Notes: generated by a model not told the origin, from the letters alone. A DNA stretch of 55,355 bases from Burkholderiales bacterium (GCA_019509985.1 JAEKLF010000095.1:1-55355), one strand, 5' to 3'; positions 16,260 through 24,504 are shown, counted from the first letter of the stretch. Program-made: numbers and translations.

Positions 16260-19200
16260 ATGAGCAAGTCCTTCATGCGACCGACGCGTCGCGCCCACCG
16301 GCAGTTGGCCTTGGGCGGCACGCTGCTGGCCGGCCTGATCGCGCAGGCCTATGCGCAGACAGCGCCGGCGGCACCAGCCCAGCAGCAGCTGGACACGGTC
16401 GTCGTCACCGGCATCCGCAGCGCCTTGACGGCCTCGGCGCTTGCCAAGCGCGAAAACATCGGCCTGTCAGACTCCATCCACGCCGAAGACATCGGCAAGT
16501 TCCCGGACAACAACCTGGCCGAGTCGATCTCGCGCATTCCGGGCGTCCAGGTGAACCGGGATGTGACGGGCGAAGGCTTGAACATCCAGGTGCGGGGCCT
16601 GGGCTCCAACTTCACGCGCATCCTGATGAACGGCAACCCTGTCGCGTCTGCCTCGACAAGCTTCACCAGTGCCGGCAACGCCAACCGCGAAGTCGACCTG
16701 GACTTCATGCCGGGCGACCTGTTCTCGCGCATCACCGTGTCAAAGAGCCCCACGGCCGGGATGCTGGAGGGCGCCATCGCTGGCGTCGTGAACATGCGCA
16801 ACGCCCGCCCGTTCGACAAGCCGGGCACGCGTGGCACGGTCAAGCTGCAACTGGCCAAGAACGACCCGGCGCCCGATCCCAGCACACGCGGCACGGCGAT
16901 CTTCAGCACGACCTTCGGCGACACCTTCGGCGTGCTGGCCGGCGTGTCCTTCGCCCGCAACAAGATCACCACGCGCGGCTTCGAGGACGGTACGGACTGG
17001 GTCACGCCCCGCCTGACCAACCCTTTGCAGACCGGTGCGGGGACTTCCACCACCAACGGTGCCTGGGGCATCCCGACGGCTGTGCCTGCCGCGGCCGCAG
17101 GCACCTATGGCTCGAACACATTGACCGCCGGCCAGCCCATCAACATGGCCCTGCTGCAGCAGCTGAACCCCGGCGCCACCATCCAGCAGATTGACAATGG
17201 CTATATGCCGCGCCTGCCGCGGCCGGTGAACTTTTCGGGTGAGCGCAACCGTAACAACGGCCTGCTGAGCTTCGAGTTCCGCCCGGCGGCAGAGTTCGAC
17301 GCCTACCTTGATCTGCTCGCCGGCAGCAAGACCAGCAAGCAGCAACGTGCCGACTTCGACATCAACGTCCGCAACAGCGCCGTCATTCCTTCGGCAATGA
17401 CCTATGACCGCAGCGACTGCGGGTTCTACTGCTTCGTGACGGGCGGCACCCTCCTCAACGGCACCGGCTTCCTCGAATACCGCCGGATGGACGAGAGGAG
17501 CAGCTTCAACTCGGTGAACCCGGGCTTCGAATGGCGCATCTCCGACAAGTGGACGCTGGACGCTCAGGCCAATCAGGCCAGCAGCAGATTCAGCCGCCTC
17601 GCCCCCACGATTCTGGTCCCGACCGACGCGGCCAAGCCCTTCACGGTGAACATCGGCTCCAACGGCAAATTCCCGGTCTACACGCCCAACGGCTTCGACC
17701 CGAACAGCCCGGCCGGCTACACCTGGGACCACCACGGCAACGCGACGGGCGCGCAGATCAGCGTCAACCGCGAAGACCGCCTGATCAAGACCAGGGGTGC
17801 ACGCTGGAATCTGGCCTGGGGTGACGACAGCTTCACCGTCAAGGGCGGCATGGCCTATGACACCTACCACCGCCTGATCACGCCGTACAACGACGATGGC
17901 CGTCTGCAGAACGTCGTCTGCGGTGGCAACCTGAACGTGCGCATGTTCTCGCCCAACACCACCAACCCCAATGGTTGCTCGGTCGTTCCGATCACGGCCA
18001 ACCCGGCGACGCAATACCCGGGCTACGGTAGCGGTGCGACGGCTGGCGGGCCCGCGCTGGCCTACCAGGGCTCGGCCGTGCCTGACATTTCCAAGTACCT
18101 GATTCCCGGCCCCAACGGTTTCGTGGTGATCGACTGGAGCCGCTTCGCCGGGGCCACCAACTACGACAGCATCACCGCGAACATGGCCCAGATCGCCGGC
18201 AGCAACGCCCTCAGCGGTGCGTCCCCGCAGGACTTCACTGAGAACGTCTTCGGCAACTACATCGAGGTTTCCGGCCAGACGCACGTCTTCGACCGCCTGC
18301 TGCGCTATGACGCCGGCCTGCGCCGCACGCACACCATGCAGACCGTCGGCGCGTACACCGGCAATGTGGCCGATCCGCGCAGTGCAAGCCAGACCAACGG
18401 CGGCCTGTACCCTTACCTCGTCACGGAGACGACGGGCGGCACTTCGTACAACAACACCCTGCCCAGCGGCACGGTCGCCTACAACCTGACCGACGACATG
18501 ATCGTCCGCGCGGCCGCTTCGAAGGCCATCACCCGTGCCGACCCCAAGGCGCTGCAGCCGCTGAGGGCGACGTCCAATGACGTGGCCCTGTCCAACGCCA
18601 CCGCCACCAACCCGGGGCTCAAGCCCTTCGAGTCCAAGAACCTGGACTTCGGCTGGGAGTGGTACACGGACAAGAAGGGCAGCTATGTCGCGGCGGCCTA
18701 TTTCGACAAGAAGATCAAGAACTTCCCGCGCACTGTCGTGCGCCAGCTGACGCTGTCGCAGATCCGCCAGGAGTTCGGTGCCGACTCGCTGCAGTACGCG
18801 GCGGGCAGCGCGATCGACCTGGCGGTGACTGCGGCCGGCGGGCCCGACAAGTTCAACATTCCGCTGTCGCAGCCGGTCAACACGGCTGACGTCCTGAAGC
18901 TGAAGGGCTGGGAGTTGAGCTGGGCGCAGTCACTGGACCGCTTCCTGCCAATCAACGGCTTCGGCTTCTACGCCAACTACACCCGCACCAAGCAGGACGC
19001 AGGTACCAGCGGCCAGGTGCCGATTGGCGCGGCCCCGTATACGGCCAATCTGACCGTGTACTTCGAGAACAGCCGCGGCTCCATCCGCCTGAGCAACAGC
19101 TACCAGGCCCGGACTCCGTTTGAGTCGAAGAACACGGATTCCATCCCTTCCGGCACCCTCCTCAAGTACAACAAGGCCTACTTCCAGGCGGACCTCTCGA

Positions 19201-19373
19201 CCCGGCTCGAAATCGGCGACTGGGTGGGCTGGAAGCAGGGCGTGTCGCTCAACTTTGACGTTGCCAACCTGAACAAGGCCACGCAGAAGTCCTACATCCA
19301 GGAAGAGCTTGCCGTGCGTGGTTACTTTGACCCGGGCCGTACCTACCAGCTGACCGCTCAGATGAAGTTCTGA
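16260..19373 (+). CDS. TonB-dependent outer-membrane receptor (carbohydrate type)
   Basis: Outer-membrane beta-barrel that takes up oligosaccharides using TonB energy. The ATG at 16260 has AAGGAGA upstream; the product has 1037 aa with a signal peptide ending near A-Q-A-Y-A-Q-T. A TonB box-like segment (DTVVVTGIR) is followed by the plug domain (SIHAEDIGKFPDNNLAESIS, RIPGVQVNRD, VRGLGSNFTRILMNG). The C-terminus YQLTAQMKF ends in Phe as in barrel proteins. Size and the I-P-G-V/D-N-N-L-A-E-S-I pattern fit the Xanthomonas/Caulobacter TonB receptor subfamily used for plant polysaccharides. Control sites upstream tie it to the xylan locus; xylo-oligosaccharide or glucuronoxylan fragments are the likely cargo. 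Confidence 0.95.
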   Translation: MSKSFMRPTRRAHRQLALGGTLLAGLIAQAYAQTAPAAPAQQQLDTVVVTGIRSALTASALAKRENIGLSDSIHAEDIGKFPDNNLAESISRIPGVQVNRDVTGEGLNIQVRGLGSNFTRILMNGNPVASASTSFTSAGNANREVDLDFMPGDLFSRITVSKSPTAGMLEGAIAGVVNMRNARPFDKPGTRGTVKLQLAKNDPAPDPSTRGTAIFSTTFGDTFGVLAGVSFARNKITTRGFEDGTDWVTPRLTNPLQTGAGTSTTNGAWGIPTAVPAAAAGTYGSNTLTAGQPINMALLQQLNPGATIQQIDNGYMPRLPRPVNFSGERNRNNGLLSFEFRPAAEFDAYLDLLAGSKTSKQQRADFDINVRNSAVIPSAMTYDRSDCGFYCFVTGGTLLNGTGFLEYRRMDERSSFNSVNPGFEWRISDKWTLDAQANQASSRFSRLAPTILVPTDAAKPFTVNIGSNGKFPVYTPNGFDPNSPAGYTWDHHGNATGAQISVNREDRLIKTRGARWNLAWGDDSFTVKGGMAYDTYHRLITPYNDDGRLQNVVCGGNLNVRMFSPNTTNPNGCSVVPITANPATQYPGYGSGATAGGPALAYQGSAVPDISKYLIPGPNGFVVIDWSRFAGATNYDSITANMAQIAGSNALSGASPQDFTENVFGNYIEVSGQTHVFDRLLRYDAGLRRTHTMQTVGAYTGNVADPRSASQTNGGLYPYLVTETTGGTSYNNTLPSGTVAYNLTDDMIVRAAASKAITRADPKALQPLRATSNDVALSNATATNPGLKPFESKNLDFGWEWYTDKKGSYVAAAYFDKKIKNFPRTVVRQLTLSQIRQEFGADSLQYAAGSAIDLAVTAAGGPDKFNIPLSQPVNTADVLKLKGWELSWAQSLDRFLPINGFGFYANYTRTKQDAGTSGQVPIGAAPYTANLTVYFENSRGSIRLSNSYQARTPFESKNTDSIPSGTLLKYNKAYFQADLSTRLEIGDWVGWKQGVSLNFDVANLNKATQKSYIQEELAVRGYFDPGRTYQLTAQMKF

Positions 19374-19395
19374 CCCGAGGCAGCCAGCCAAGGCA

Positions 19396-19419
19396 AAAGG
19401 AGCGCATTTGCGCTCCTTT
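19396..19419 (+). terminator. Terminator hairpin after TonB receptor gene
   Basis: AAAGGAGCGC and GCGCTCCTTT form a perfect 10-bp stem with an ATTT loop, followed by CTTAT. It lies 22 bp after the stop. The stem ends in A and T runs on both sides, so it may also stop the convergent esterase transcript. Confidence 0.85.
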
Positions 19420-19457
19420 CTTATGCGTGCCAGGGGAAAAGGGTCGGGGCGACACGA

Positions 19458-20762
19458 TCAGCGCTTTTGGTCGCAGCGCCGCTCCAGCCACTCCACCGGG
19501 AAAGCATCGGCCATGGCCTGGTAACCGGCCATCGACGGGTGCAGGCCGTCGTTGTCGACCTCGCGTTTCAGGTGTGAGGGGCGGACAGGGTCGCGCATGA
19601 GGGCGTCGAAGTCCACCACGCCGTCGAAGCGGCCGGGCTGACGAATCCAGGTGTTCAGCGACTGGCGGTCGGCCTCGTTCTCCACTTGGGGCTGGTAGTA
19701 GCCGCTGCCACCGTAAGGCATGACGGTGGACACGAACAGGCAGACGCCGCGTTCACGCGCCTGGCGAGCCAACGTCGCCAGGCCCTTTTGCAGCTCGGCC
19801 AGCAGCGCGGCGCGGGACTCCGGCGTCGTCACGCGCTGGCGATGGCTGACGCCCAGGTCGTTGACGCCCACGAGCAGCACCACATGGGTGACGCCGCTGC
19901 GTGCCAGTGCGTCGCGGTCGAAGCGCGACATCAGGCTCGGGCCCAGGCCGTCCTGCAGGATGCGGTTGCCGCCAATGCCGGTGTTGACGACGGCCGCCGC
20001 GCGGCCCAGAGCGGCCAGCCGGCGGGCGAGAGCGTCGGTCCAGCGCAGGTAGCTGCCGGGCGGCACGCCGTAGCCGTCGGTGATGGAGTCACCGATCGCG
20101 ACCAGCACGGGCTGAGGTTGGCGTGGGCTCACATCCACGGCCGCCAACTGCCACCAGCCGTCGCGTGGCACCGCGTCGGGCCAGTCGCTGGCATCGGCCT
20201 GATTGCCGGCCACCGCCCAGCTGCTGATGCGCGAGCCCGGGTGCACGGTCGCCCAGGCCGGCGCCGCGGCGACATGCATCTGCACGGCCACGTCGGCCAG
20301 TTGCGGCAGGGCGAGTGCGACGGGGTCGCTCCAGGCCTCGGTGCCGGGCGCCAGGCTCAGCTCACGCCGACCCTGGAAGCTCAACGGCCGCAGGCTGCCG
20401 GCTTCCAGCATGGGCCGCCCCGCCTGCGTGCCCGGCTGCACCCGGGCCACGCTGGCCGCGCCCAGCTGCAACGGCTCGCGCCCGAACAGGTTGCTGATGC
20501 GCACCCGAACCGTGTCGCCCGCGACGGCCGTCCGCACCACCTGCCGCAGGCTCACGTCGTGCAGCGGCTGGCGCCACTCGGGCGGTACGGGGCTGGCGTC
20601 GGCCGCTGGCGGGCCCTGTTCCAGTTGGGCGCTGCCCCAGGCGGCCACCCAGTCGTTGCCGGCCGGCGTGCGCTGCGGCGCACTGGCGCAGCCGGCCAGC
20701 AGCAATGAGGCTAGGAAACTGGTCGACGCGTCGCGGAGTCGGTCTCGGCGCTGTGTGTTCAT
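19458..20762 (-). CDS. SGNH/GDSL-family lipoprotein esterase
   Basis: Secreted serine esterase, plausibly an acetylxylan or related carbohydrate esterase. The ATG at 20762 starts a lipoprotein signal peptide with lipobox LLLAGC (Cys25). An N-terminal beta-rich domain (DWVAAWGSAQ, then VRTAVAGDTVRVRISNLFG) precedes the SGNH hydrolase domain with IGDSITDGYG (block I, Ser), NTGIGGNRI (block II), LVGVNDLG (block III) and DGLHPS (block V, Asp/His). The product has 434 aa, as in two-domain GDSL esterases. It is convergent with the TonB receptor gene and has its own operator copy 29 bp upstream, which places it in the xylan regulon. Confidence 0.92.
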   Translation of the reverse strand: MNTQRRDRLRDASTSFLASLLLAGCASAPQRTPAGNDWVAAWGSAQLEQGPPAADASPVPPEWRQPLHDVSLRQVVRTAVAGDTVRVRISNLFGREPLQLGAASVARVQPGTQAGRPMLEAGSLRPLSFQGRRELSLAPGTEAWSDPVALALPQLADVAVQMHVAAAPAWATVHPGSRISSWAVAGNQADASDWPDAVPRDGWWQLAAVDVSPRQPQPVLVAIGDSITDGYGVPPGSYLRWTDALARRLAALGRAAAVVNTGIGGNRILQDGLGPSLMSRFDRDALARSGVTHVVLLVGVNDLGVSHRQRVTTPESRAALLAELQKGLATLARQARERGVCLFVSTVMPYGGSGYYQPQVENEADRQSLNTWIRQPGRFDGVVDFDALMRDPVRPSHLKREVDNDGLHPSMAGYQAMADAFPVEWLERRCDQKR

Positions 20763-20790
20763 GCGGCGTTCATGGGTGGATATCGGTAAA

Positions 20791-20804
20791 TGATATCGCT
20801 ACCA
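20791..20804. promoter_or_regulatory. XylR/LacI-type operator candidate, GDSL esterase gene
   Basis: TGATATCGCTACCA keeps the CGCTACCA half of the shared motif, 29 bp upstream of the esterase ATG. It is the most degenerate of the six copies. Confidence 0.5.
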
Positions 20805-20820
20805 ATTGCGCCGACCTCAC

Positions 20821-20857
20821 TTGGCGAACCAACTCGAGATACTGTATAAATACACAG
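20821..20857 (+). promoter_or_regulatory. LexA-controlled promoter (SOS box) of a 26-aa peptide gene
   Basis: CTGTATAAATACACAG at 20842-20857 fits the LexA consensus CTGT-N8-ACAG exactly. It overlaps a -10 (TATAAA, 20845-20850) whose -35 is TTGGCG at 20821-20826, 18 bp upstream. The layout predicts tight LexA repression and SOS induction. Confidence 0.75.
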
Positions 20858-20878
20858 CGCAACGAATCGAGGCCCGCC

Positions 20879-20959
20879 ATGCACAGCCCATATCGCCAGA
20901 ACTACACACCGACCCGCCCACTGCCGCAATGGCTGCGGCGCATCATCAGCTGGCTGTGA
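20879..20959 (+). CDS. Putative SOS-induced 26-residue cationic peptide
   Basis: A short ORF of 26 codons starts at ATG 20879, with GAGG at 20869-20872 six bases upstream, 21 bp after the LexA box. The peptide (MHSPYRQNYTPTRPLP then QWLRRIISWL) has a polar Pro/Arg-rich N-terminus and an amphipathic, Trp-containing C-terminal helix. I know no family for it. By size, charge and LexA control it resembles in concept the SOS-induced toxin TisB of E. coli, but there is no visible sequence similarity. A strong hairpin follows eight bases after the stop. The alternative is that the box serves an untranslated RNA. Confidence 0.55.
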   Translation: MHSPYRQNYTPTRPLPQWLRRIISWL

Positions 20960-20966
20960 GCGGCCT

Positions 20967-20988
20967 GCGCCGGGCGGGAGCCCGGCGC
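20967..20988. terminator. Strong hairpin between convergent small genes
   Basis: GCGCCGGGC and GCCCGGCGC form a perfect 9-bp stem with a GGGA loop. It lies between the SOS peptide stop and the stop of the minus-strand gene at 21006. There is no T run, so termination is likely but not certain. Confidence 0.6.
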
Positions 20989-21005
20989 CTGTCCGATGCG
21001 TGGGC

Positions 21006-21524
21006 TCAGGCCGCGCCGGACTCGCTCGACGCCGTCGCGCCGCCGCTCTGCACGGCATGCCGCGCGTAAGGTAGCTGGCGGAAATGGGACATTCCGGCCG
21101 TTTCCGCGCACTCAACGGCCTCTTGTGCATGGGGAGCCGTTTGGGGCTGATGCGGCGCCGTCGCGAATTCTTGCTGTAGACGCTGCAGCAAATCTGCGCG
21201 GTTGGGCAGCGGCGCGCCGCAGGAGCAGCGTGACGCGATGGCGCGGTCGAGCGCGCCTTCGAGGCCATTGCATTGCACCGAGAAGGAGGTGTGGCGCGGG
21301 TGGCCGCAATGATCCTTCCAGGTTGCGACGACACGCAGCACCGGCCCCGTCGAGCGCGTCACCCACTCGAAGCGGATGCCCGCCGTGCGGGTGCGGCTGC
21401 GCCACATCAGCCGGCCCATGCTGCTGCCGCCCGGCGGGCGGTGGCGTTCGATGCCCTGGTGGTCGTTCAGATGCCGCTCGGCCATTGCGGCGTGGGCCAT
21501 GGAGGTGGAGGCTTCCATGGGCAT
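21006..21524 (-). CDS. Hypothetical protein, coupled to an upstream leader ORF
   Basis: I do not recognise this family. The ATG at 21524 overlaps the stop of a 22-codon ORF (TGATG), giving 172 aa; the frame is open further upstream but without a ribosome binding site. The most protein-like part is the middle (GIRFEWVTRST, VLRVVATWKDHCG, TSFSVQCNGLEGALDRAIAS, PLPNRADLLQRLQQEF), which suggests a small alpha/beta domain. The tail is low-complexity. No signal peptide or membrane segment is visible. It is convergent with the SOS peptide gene. Confidence 0.5.
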   Translation of the reverse strand: MPMEASTSMAHAAMAERHLNDHQGIERHRPPGGSSMGRLMWRSRTRTAGIRFEWVTRSTGPVLRVVATWKDHCGHPRHTSFSVQCNGLEGALDRAIASRCSCGAPLPNRADLLQRLQQEFATAPHQPQTAPHAQEAVECAETAGMSHFRQLPYARHAVQSGGATASSESGAA

Positions 21525-21592
21525 CACCCACCTGCGGCGCGGCGGGCGCGCACCAACATCGGGACCCGAACGAAACATTCCTGGATTGCCAT
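21524..21592 (-). CDS. Short leader ORF (22 codons) with strong ribosome binding site
   Basis: ATG at 21592 is preceded by AGGAG with a 7-base spacer, the best start signal in this stretch. The ORF (MAIQECFVRV, then PMLVRARRAAGG) ends in TGA overlapping the ATG of the next frame. It probably works as a translational-coupling leader. The alternative is a frameshift in one longer gene. Confidence 0.45.
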   Translation of the reverse strand: MAIQECFVRVPMLVRARRAAGG

Positions 21593-21697
21593 TGCTTAAC
21601 TCCTGAAAGGCAAGGGAAGACGTGGGCCTGTTGGGCAAACGGCGCGCCACCCCCTGGGCCGTCCCCTATGGCGGCCGGCCGCCGCCGTTAGCCGGCC

Positions 21698-21973
21698 CTA
21701 GCCACGGCCACGGCGCAGCAGGTCCTTGCGGCGCGAGGCGTCCAGCCCGGGCGTGCCATGCAGGTCGGTGTCGACGAGGCCGGCGTCGAGGTCGCGCTTG
21801 GCCTGCCTGATGACCGGGTTGGGCTTGGCCGCCGTGCCGTTGACGGCCTGGTCGCGCTCGTGCGGCAGTGGCAGCTCGTCGCGTTGGTCGGGCTGGTTGG
21901 TGTCGCCCGTGGCGACGTTGGGCTTGCGGCCGGCCGTCGCGGGGGCCTTGGCGATGGGTTGCTTGGCTTTCAT
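21698..21973 (-). CDS. Small hydrophilic hypothetical protein
   Basis: A 91-aa, charged, low-complexity protein. The ATG at 21973 has AAGGAG upstream and starts 14 bp after the phospholipase gene, so the two are one operon. It begins MKAKQPIAKAPATAGRKPN and has many Asp, Pro and Lys residues, suggesting a disordered stress-type protein. No family recognised. Confidence 0.65.
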   Translation of the reverse strand: MKAKQPIAKAPATAGRKPNVATGDTNQPDQRDELPLPHERDQAVNGTAAKPNPVIRQAKRDLDAGLVDTDLHGTPGLDASRRKDLLRRGRG

Positions 21974-21987
21974 GTTGAACTCCTTGT

Positions 21988-23412
21988 TCAGAGCAGCGGC
22001 TCGACAAGGCGCGCAAAGCCTTCGAGCAGGCGCTGGCCGATGCCGCGGTGGCCCCAGCGTTCGGCGTCCACGGCCTGGGAGGCGGCCAGGTCGCGGGCGA
22101 ACAGGGCCTGCATGTCCTGGCCGAAGTCGTCGCCCAGCACGATGACGTCGATCTCGTTGTTGCCGATGATGCTGCGCCAGTCGAGATTGCTGGAACCGAC
22201 GCTGGAATAGACGCCGTCGACGACGGCCGTCTTGGCATGCATGACGGCCTGCGACATCTCGTGGATTCGTACGCCGGCCTCCAGCAGCTGCGTGTAGCGC
22301 GAGCGCGCTGCGGCCAGCACCAGCGTCACGTCGCTGCGGCCCGGCAGCACCAACGTGACGCTGACGCCGCGTCTGGCGGCATCGCACAGCGCCTGGATCA
22401 GCTCGCGCCCGGGTGCGAAATAGGCCATGGTCAGCTGCACGCTGCGCTGGGCCGCGCCAATGGCGCGCAGCAGCCCCGTGTAGCTCGGGTTGATGCCGTT
22501 CGCCGGGTCGCCGGCCACCAGCTTCACAACGCGCTGGCCCGGCGCGGCGATGCGCGGCGGCGGCCCCGGCGGCAGCGTGCCCTCGCAGCCCTGGCGGTCC
22601 CAGGACTCGCGGAACACGGTGGCCAGCGCGGTGACGACGGGACCGCGCAGCTCCACTTGCGTGTCGCGCCAGCCGTGGCGGTCGGCGTCGTCCGGCGGCC
22701 GGCGACGGCGACCGCTGCCGAACGAGCCCTCGGCGTAGACATTGCTGAGGTTGATGCCGCCGATGTAGGCGACGTCGCTGTCGGCGGCCAGCAGCTTGCG
22801 GTGGTTGCGCTGCACCAGGCCCCAGTGGCCGGGCCGCTCCAGCGGGTTCAGCGGGTTGAAGGCACAGACGGCGATGCCGCCCTGGCGCAGATGGTCGAAG
22901 AAGGCGCGTTCGGTGCTGAGCGAGCCGAGGCTGTCGTACATCAGCGCCACGTTGACGCCCTCGGCGGCCTTGCGCAGCAGCAGCTCGCCGATCTCGGCGG
23001 CGACGCCGTCGCCTTCGACGATGTAGAACTCCACCAGCAGGCGGTGGCGCGCGGCGTTGATGGCCGCCTTCATTGCCGCGAAGGTGGCCGGCCCGTCGAC
23101 GAGCAGCCTGGCCGTGTTGCCGCGCAGCAGTTGCGCGTCGCCTTCGGCGGCGAGCACACCCAGATGACGCTCGAACAGCGCGCCATTGCCTTCGCTGCGC
23201 ACGCGGGCGAGGTCGCGGGCCTCGGCCGACGCCGTCACGGGCCCGTCGCGGTCCTGCAGCGCGATGCGTTCGGCGGCCTGGCGTGGCGGCAACGGCGCCA
23301 CGGGCCGGCTGGATTCCAGCAGGCTGCCGCAGGCCACCGTGCCGGTCAGAAGAAACATCGCCACCAAGGCCCAGACCAAGCCACCCTGGCGCCGGCCGCG
23401 AGATTGCTTCAT
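21988..23412 (-). CDS. Phospholipase D / cardiolipin synthase-family protein
   Basis: Phosphatidyl-transfer enzyme of the PLD superfamily, likely a cardiolipin synthase-like membrane-lipid enzyme. From the ATG at 23412 it has 474 aa. An N-terminal hydrophobic segment reads WALVAMFLLTGTVACGS and could be a lipoprotein signal (TVACG). Two HKD motifs are present: HRKLLAADSD in the first half and HAKTAVVD in the second, with GGINLS and GSSNLDWRS as the usual companions. The Arg-rich loop (SGRRRRPPDD) is unusual. It has a sigma-54-type promoter at 23454 and is followed by the 91-aa gene. Confidence 0.9.
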   Translation of the reverse strand: MKQSRGRRQGGLVWALVAMFLLTGTVACGSLLESSRPVAPLPPRQAAERIALQDRDGPVTASAEARDLARVRSEGNGALFERHLGVLAAEGDAQLLRGNTARLLVDGPATFAAMKAAINAARHRLLVEFYIVEGDGVAAEIGELLLRKAAEGVNVALMYDSLGSLSTERAFFDHLRQGGIAVCAFNPLNPLERPGHWGLVQRNHRKLLAADSDVAYIGGINLSNVYAEGSFGSGRRRRPPDDADRHGWRDTQVELRGPVVTALATVFRESWDRQGCEGTLPPGPPPRIAAPGQRVVKLVAGDPANGINPSYTGLLRAIGAAQRSVQLTMAYFAPGRELIQALCDAARRGVSVTLVLPGRSDVTLVLAAARSRYTQLLEAGVRIHEMSQAVMHAKTAVVDGVYSSVGSSNLDWRSIIGNNEIDVIVLGDDFGQDMQALFARDLAASQAVDAERWGHRGIGQRLLEGFARLVEPLL

Positions 23413-23453
23413 GAGGTCTCTTGCTCGTGCGCCAATGCAGTCAACGGCGCAGA

Positions 23454-23467
23454 GCAACCGGCATGCC
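23454..23467 (-). promoter_or_regulatory. Sigma-54-type promoter, phospholipase operon
   Basis: GGCATGCCGGTTGC on the minus strand has GG and GC 10 bp apart. Predicted +1 is about 23442, a 30-nt leader. Confidence 0.65.
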
Positions 23468-23481
23468 CGCTGGTCGCCGGC

Positions 23482-23673
23482 TCAGTGGGGCGGCACGCCG
23501 CCCAGCGGCGGCGCCGCGGGTGCGCCCGGCACGCTCGGTGGCGGCTGGGCCGGCGTGCTGGGCCGCTCCTCCAGGCCTGCGCCGGGGTCTTCCTCGCCGG
23601 CGACCGACTTGTCATCGGGGCGGGCACCGGGCACATGGGGCGGCGGCTGGGATTGGGGCTTGGAGGCATTCAT
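23482..23673 (-). CDS. Small Pro-rich hypothetical protein
   Basis: A 63-aa Pro/Ala/Gly-rich protein from ATG 23673, with GGAG five bases upstream. It starts MNASKPQSQPPPHVPGARPD and has the repeated idea P-P-P-x-V-P-G-A. It is probably disordered; no family recognised. It has a sigma-54-type promoter at 23714, and its stop lies 15 bp before the phospholipase promoter. Confidence 0.6.
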   Translation of the reverse strand: MNASKPQSQPPPHVPGARPDDKSVAGEEDPGAGLEERPSTPAQPPPSVPGAPAAPPLGGVPPH

Positions 23674-23713
23674 GGCGGCTCCAGTGGCTGAATCGAGGGA
23701 AACTTTGACGCGA

Positions 23714-23727
23714 GCAAGCCGGATGCC
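23714..23727 (-). promoter_or_regulatory. Sigma-54-type promoter, Pro-rich protein gene
   Basis: GGCATCCGGCTTGC on the minus strand. Predicted +1 is about 23702, a 29-nt leader. It is back to back with the promoter at 23733, with five bases between. Confidence 0.65.
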
Positions 23728-23732
23728 CGGCG

Positions 23733-23746
23733 GGCACGCCGCTCGC
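23733..23746 (+). promoter_or_regulatory. Sigma-54-type promoter, GAF-HisKA gene
   Basis: GGCACGCCGCTCGC has a perfect -24 (GGGCACG) and a weaker -12 (TCGC). Predicted +1 is 23758, exactly the A of the ATG. Confidence 0.55.
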
Positions 23747-23757
23747 CCCACGCCTGC

Positions 23758-24504
23758 ATGCCCTACACCCTGTTCGACTCGCCGCACCCGCCGGGGCAGG
23801 ACGAAGACCTGCGCCAGGCGCTGCTGCTGTCGCTGGGCCTGTGCGAGACCAGCCGCGAAGCGGCATTCGACGGACTCACGCTGGCCGCTTCCGTAGCCAC
23901 CGGCTGTCCGATGGCGCTGCTGGGCATGTTCAACCACGGCCGGCCGGGCTTCAAGGCCCAGCACGGCATGGCGGATGACGCCGCGCTGCAGGCGTCGCTG
24001 CTGACGCTGTGCGCCGGCAGGCCCCAGGGTGGCGAGCATGACGGCGACGGCCTGCGCCACTGCGGCCTGCGTTATCTGGTCAGCGAGCCGGTGCGGCTGG
24101 AAGGCGTCGCCATGGGCGCCCTGTGCGTGGCCGACAGCCAGCCGCACACCTTGCTGTCCGACGAGGCGCGCCAGGCGTTGCGTGGCCTGGCCGATGCCGC
24201 CGAGGCCCTGCTGGCCGCCCGCCGCTCCGAATTGGAGCCGCATGCCCAGGCGCTGCGCCGCCGCCAGGCGCTGCTGGTGCGCGCCACGCACGAGATGCGC
24301 ACGCCACTGAACGCCATCCTTGGCTTCGCGCAACTGTTGCAGATGGAACCTGGGCTCGCCGGCACGCGCAACGTGATCTGGCTCAAACACATCGAGGCCG
24401 CGTCGCACCAGCTGCTGGTGTTGATCGAGAACATGCTGGGCCTGGCGCGCCAGGCGGTACTGACGGCGCTGCCGAATGGACAGAAACCCCCCGTCCAGGA
24501 CTGA
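23758..24504 (+). CDS. GAF-HisKA protein lacking the ATPase domain
   Basis: Signal-transduction protein of 248 aa. A GAF-like sensor (about 20-150) contains AAFDGLTLAASVATGCPMAL and AMGALCVADSQP. It is followed by a complete histidine-phosphorylation helix RATHEMRTPLNAILGFAQLL (His178) and the second dimerisation helix, ending just after. The HATPase catalytic domain (N, G1, G2 boxes) is absent, and no continuation was seen in the next 235 bp. It may be a phosphotransfer or decoy partner for another kinase, or the truncated remnant of a full kinase. It lies 235 bp upstream of the NtrC-type activator gene on the same strand, so it could act on that protein. Confidence 0.8.
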   Translation: MPYTLFDSPHPPGQDEDLRQALLLSLGLCETSREAAFDGLTLAASVATGCPMALLGMFNHGRPGFKAQHGMADDAALQASLLTLCAGRPQGGEHDGDGLRHCGLRYLVSEPVRLEGVAMGALCVADSQPHTLLSDEARQALRGLADAAEALLAARRSELEPHAQALRRRQALLVRATHEMRTPLNAILGFAQLLQMEPGLAGTRNVIWLKHIEAASHQLLVLIENMLGLARQAVLTALPNGQKPPVQD

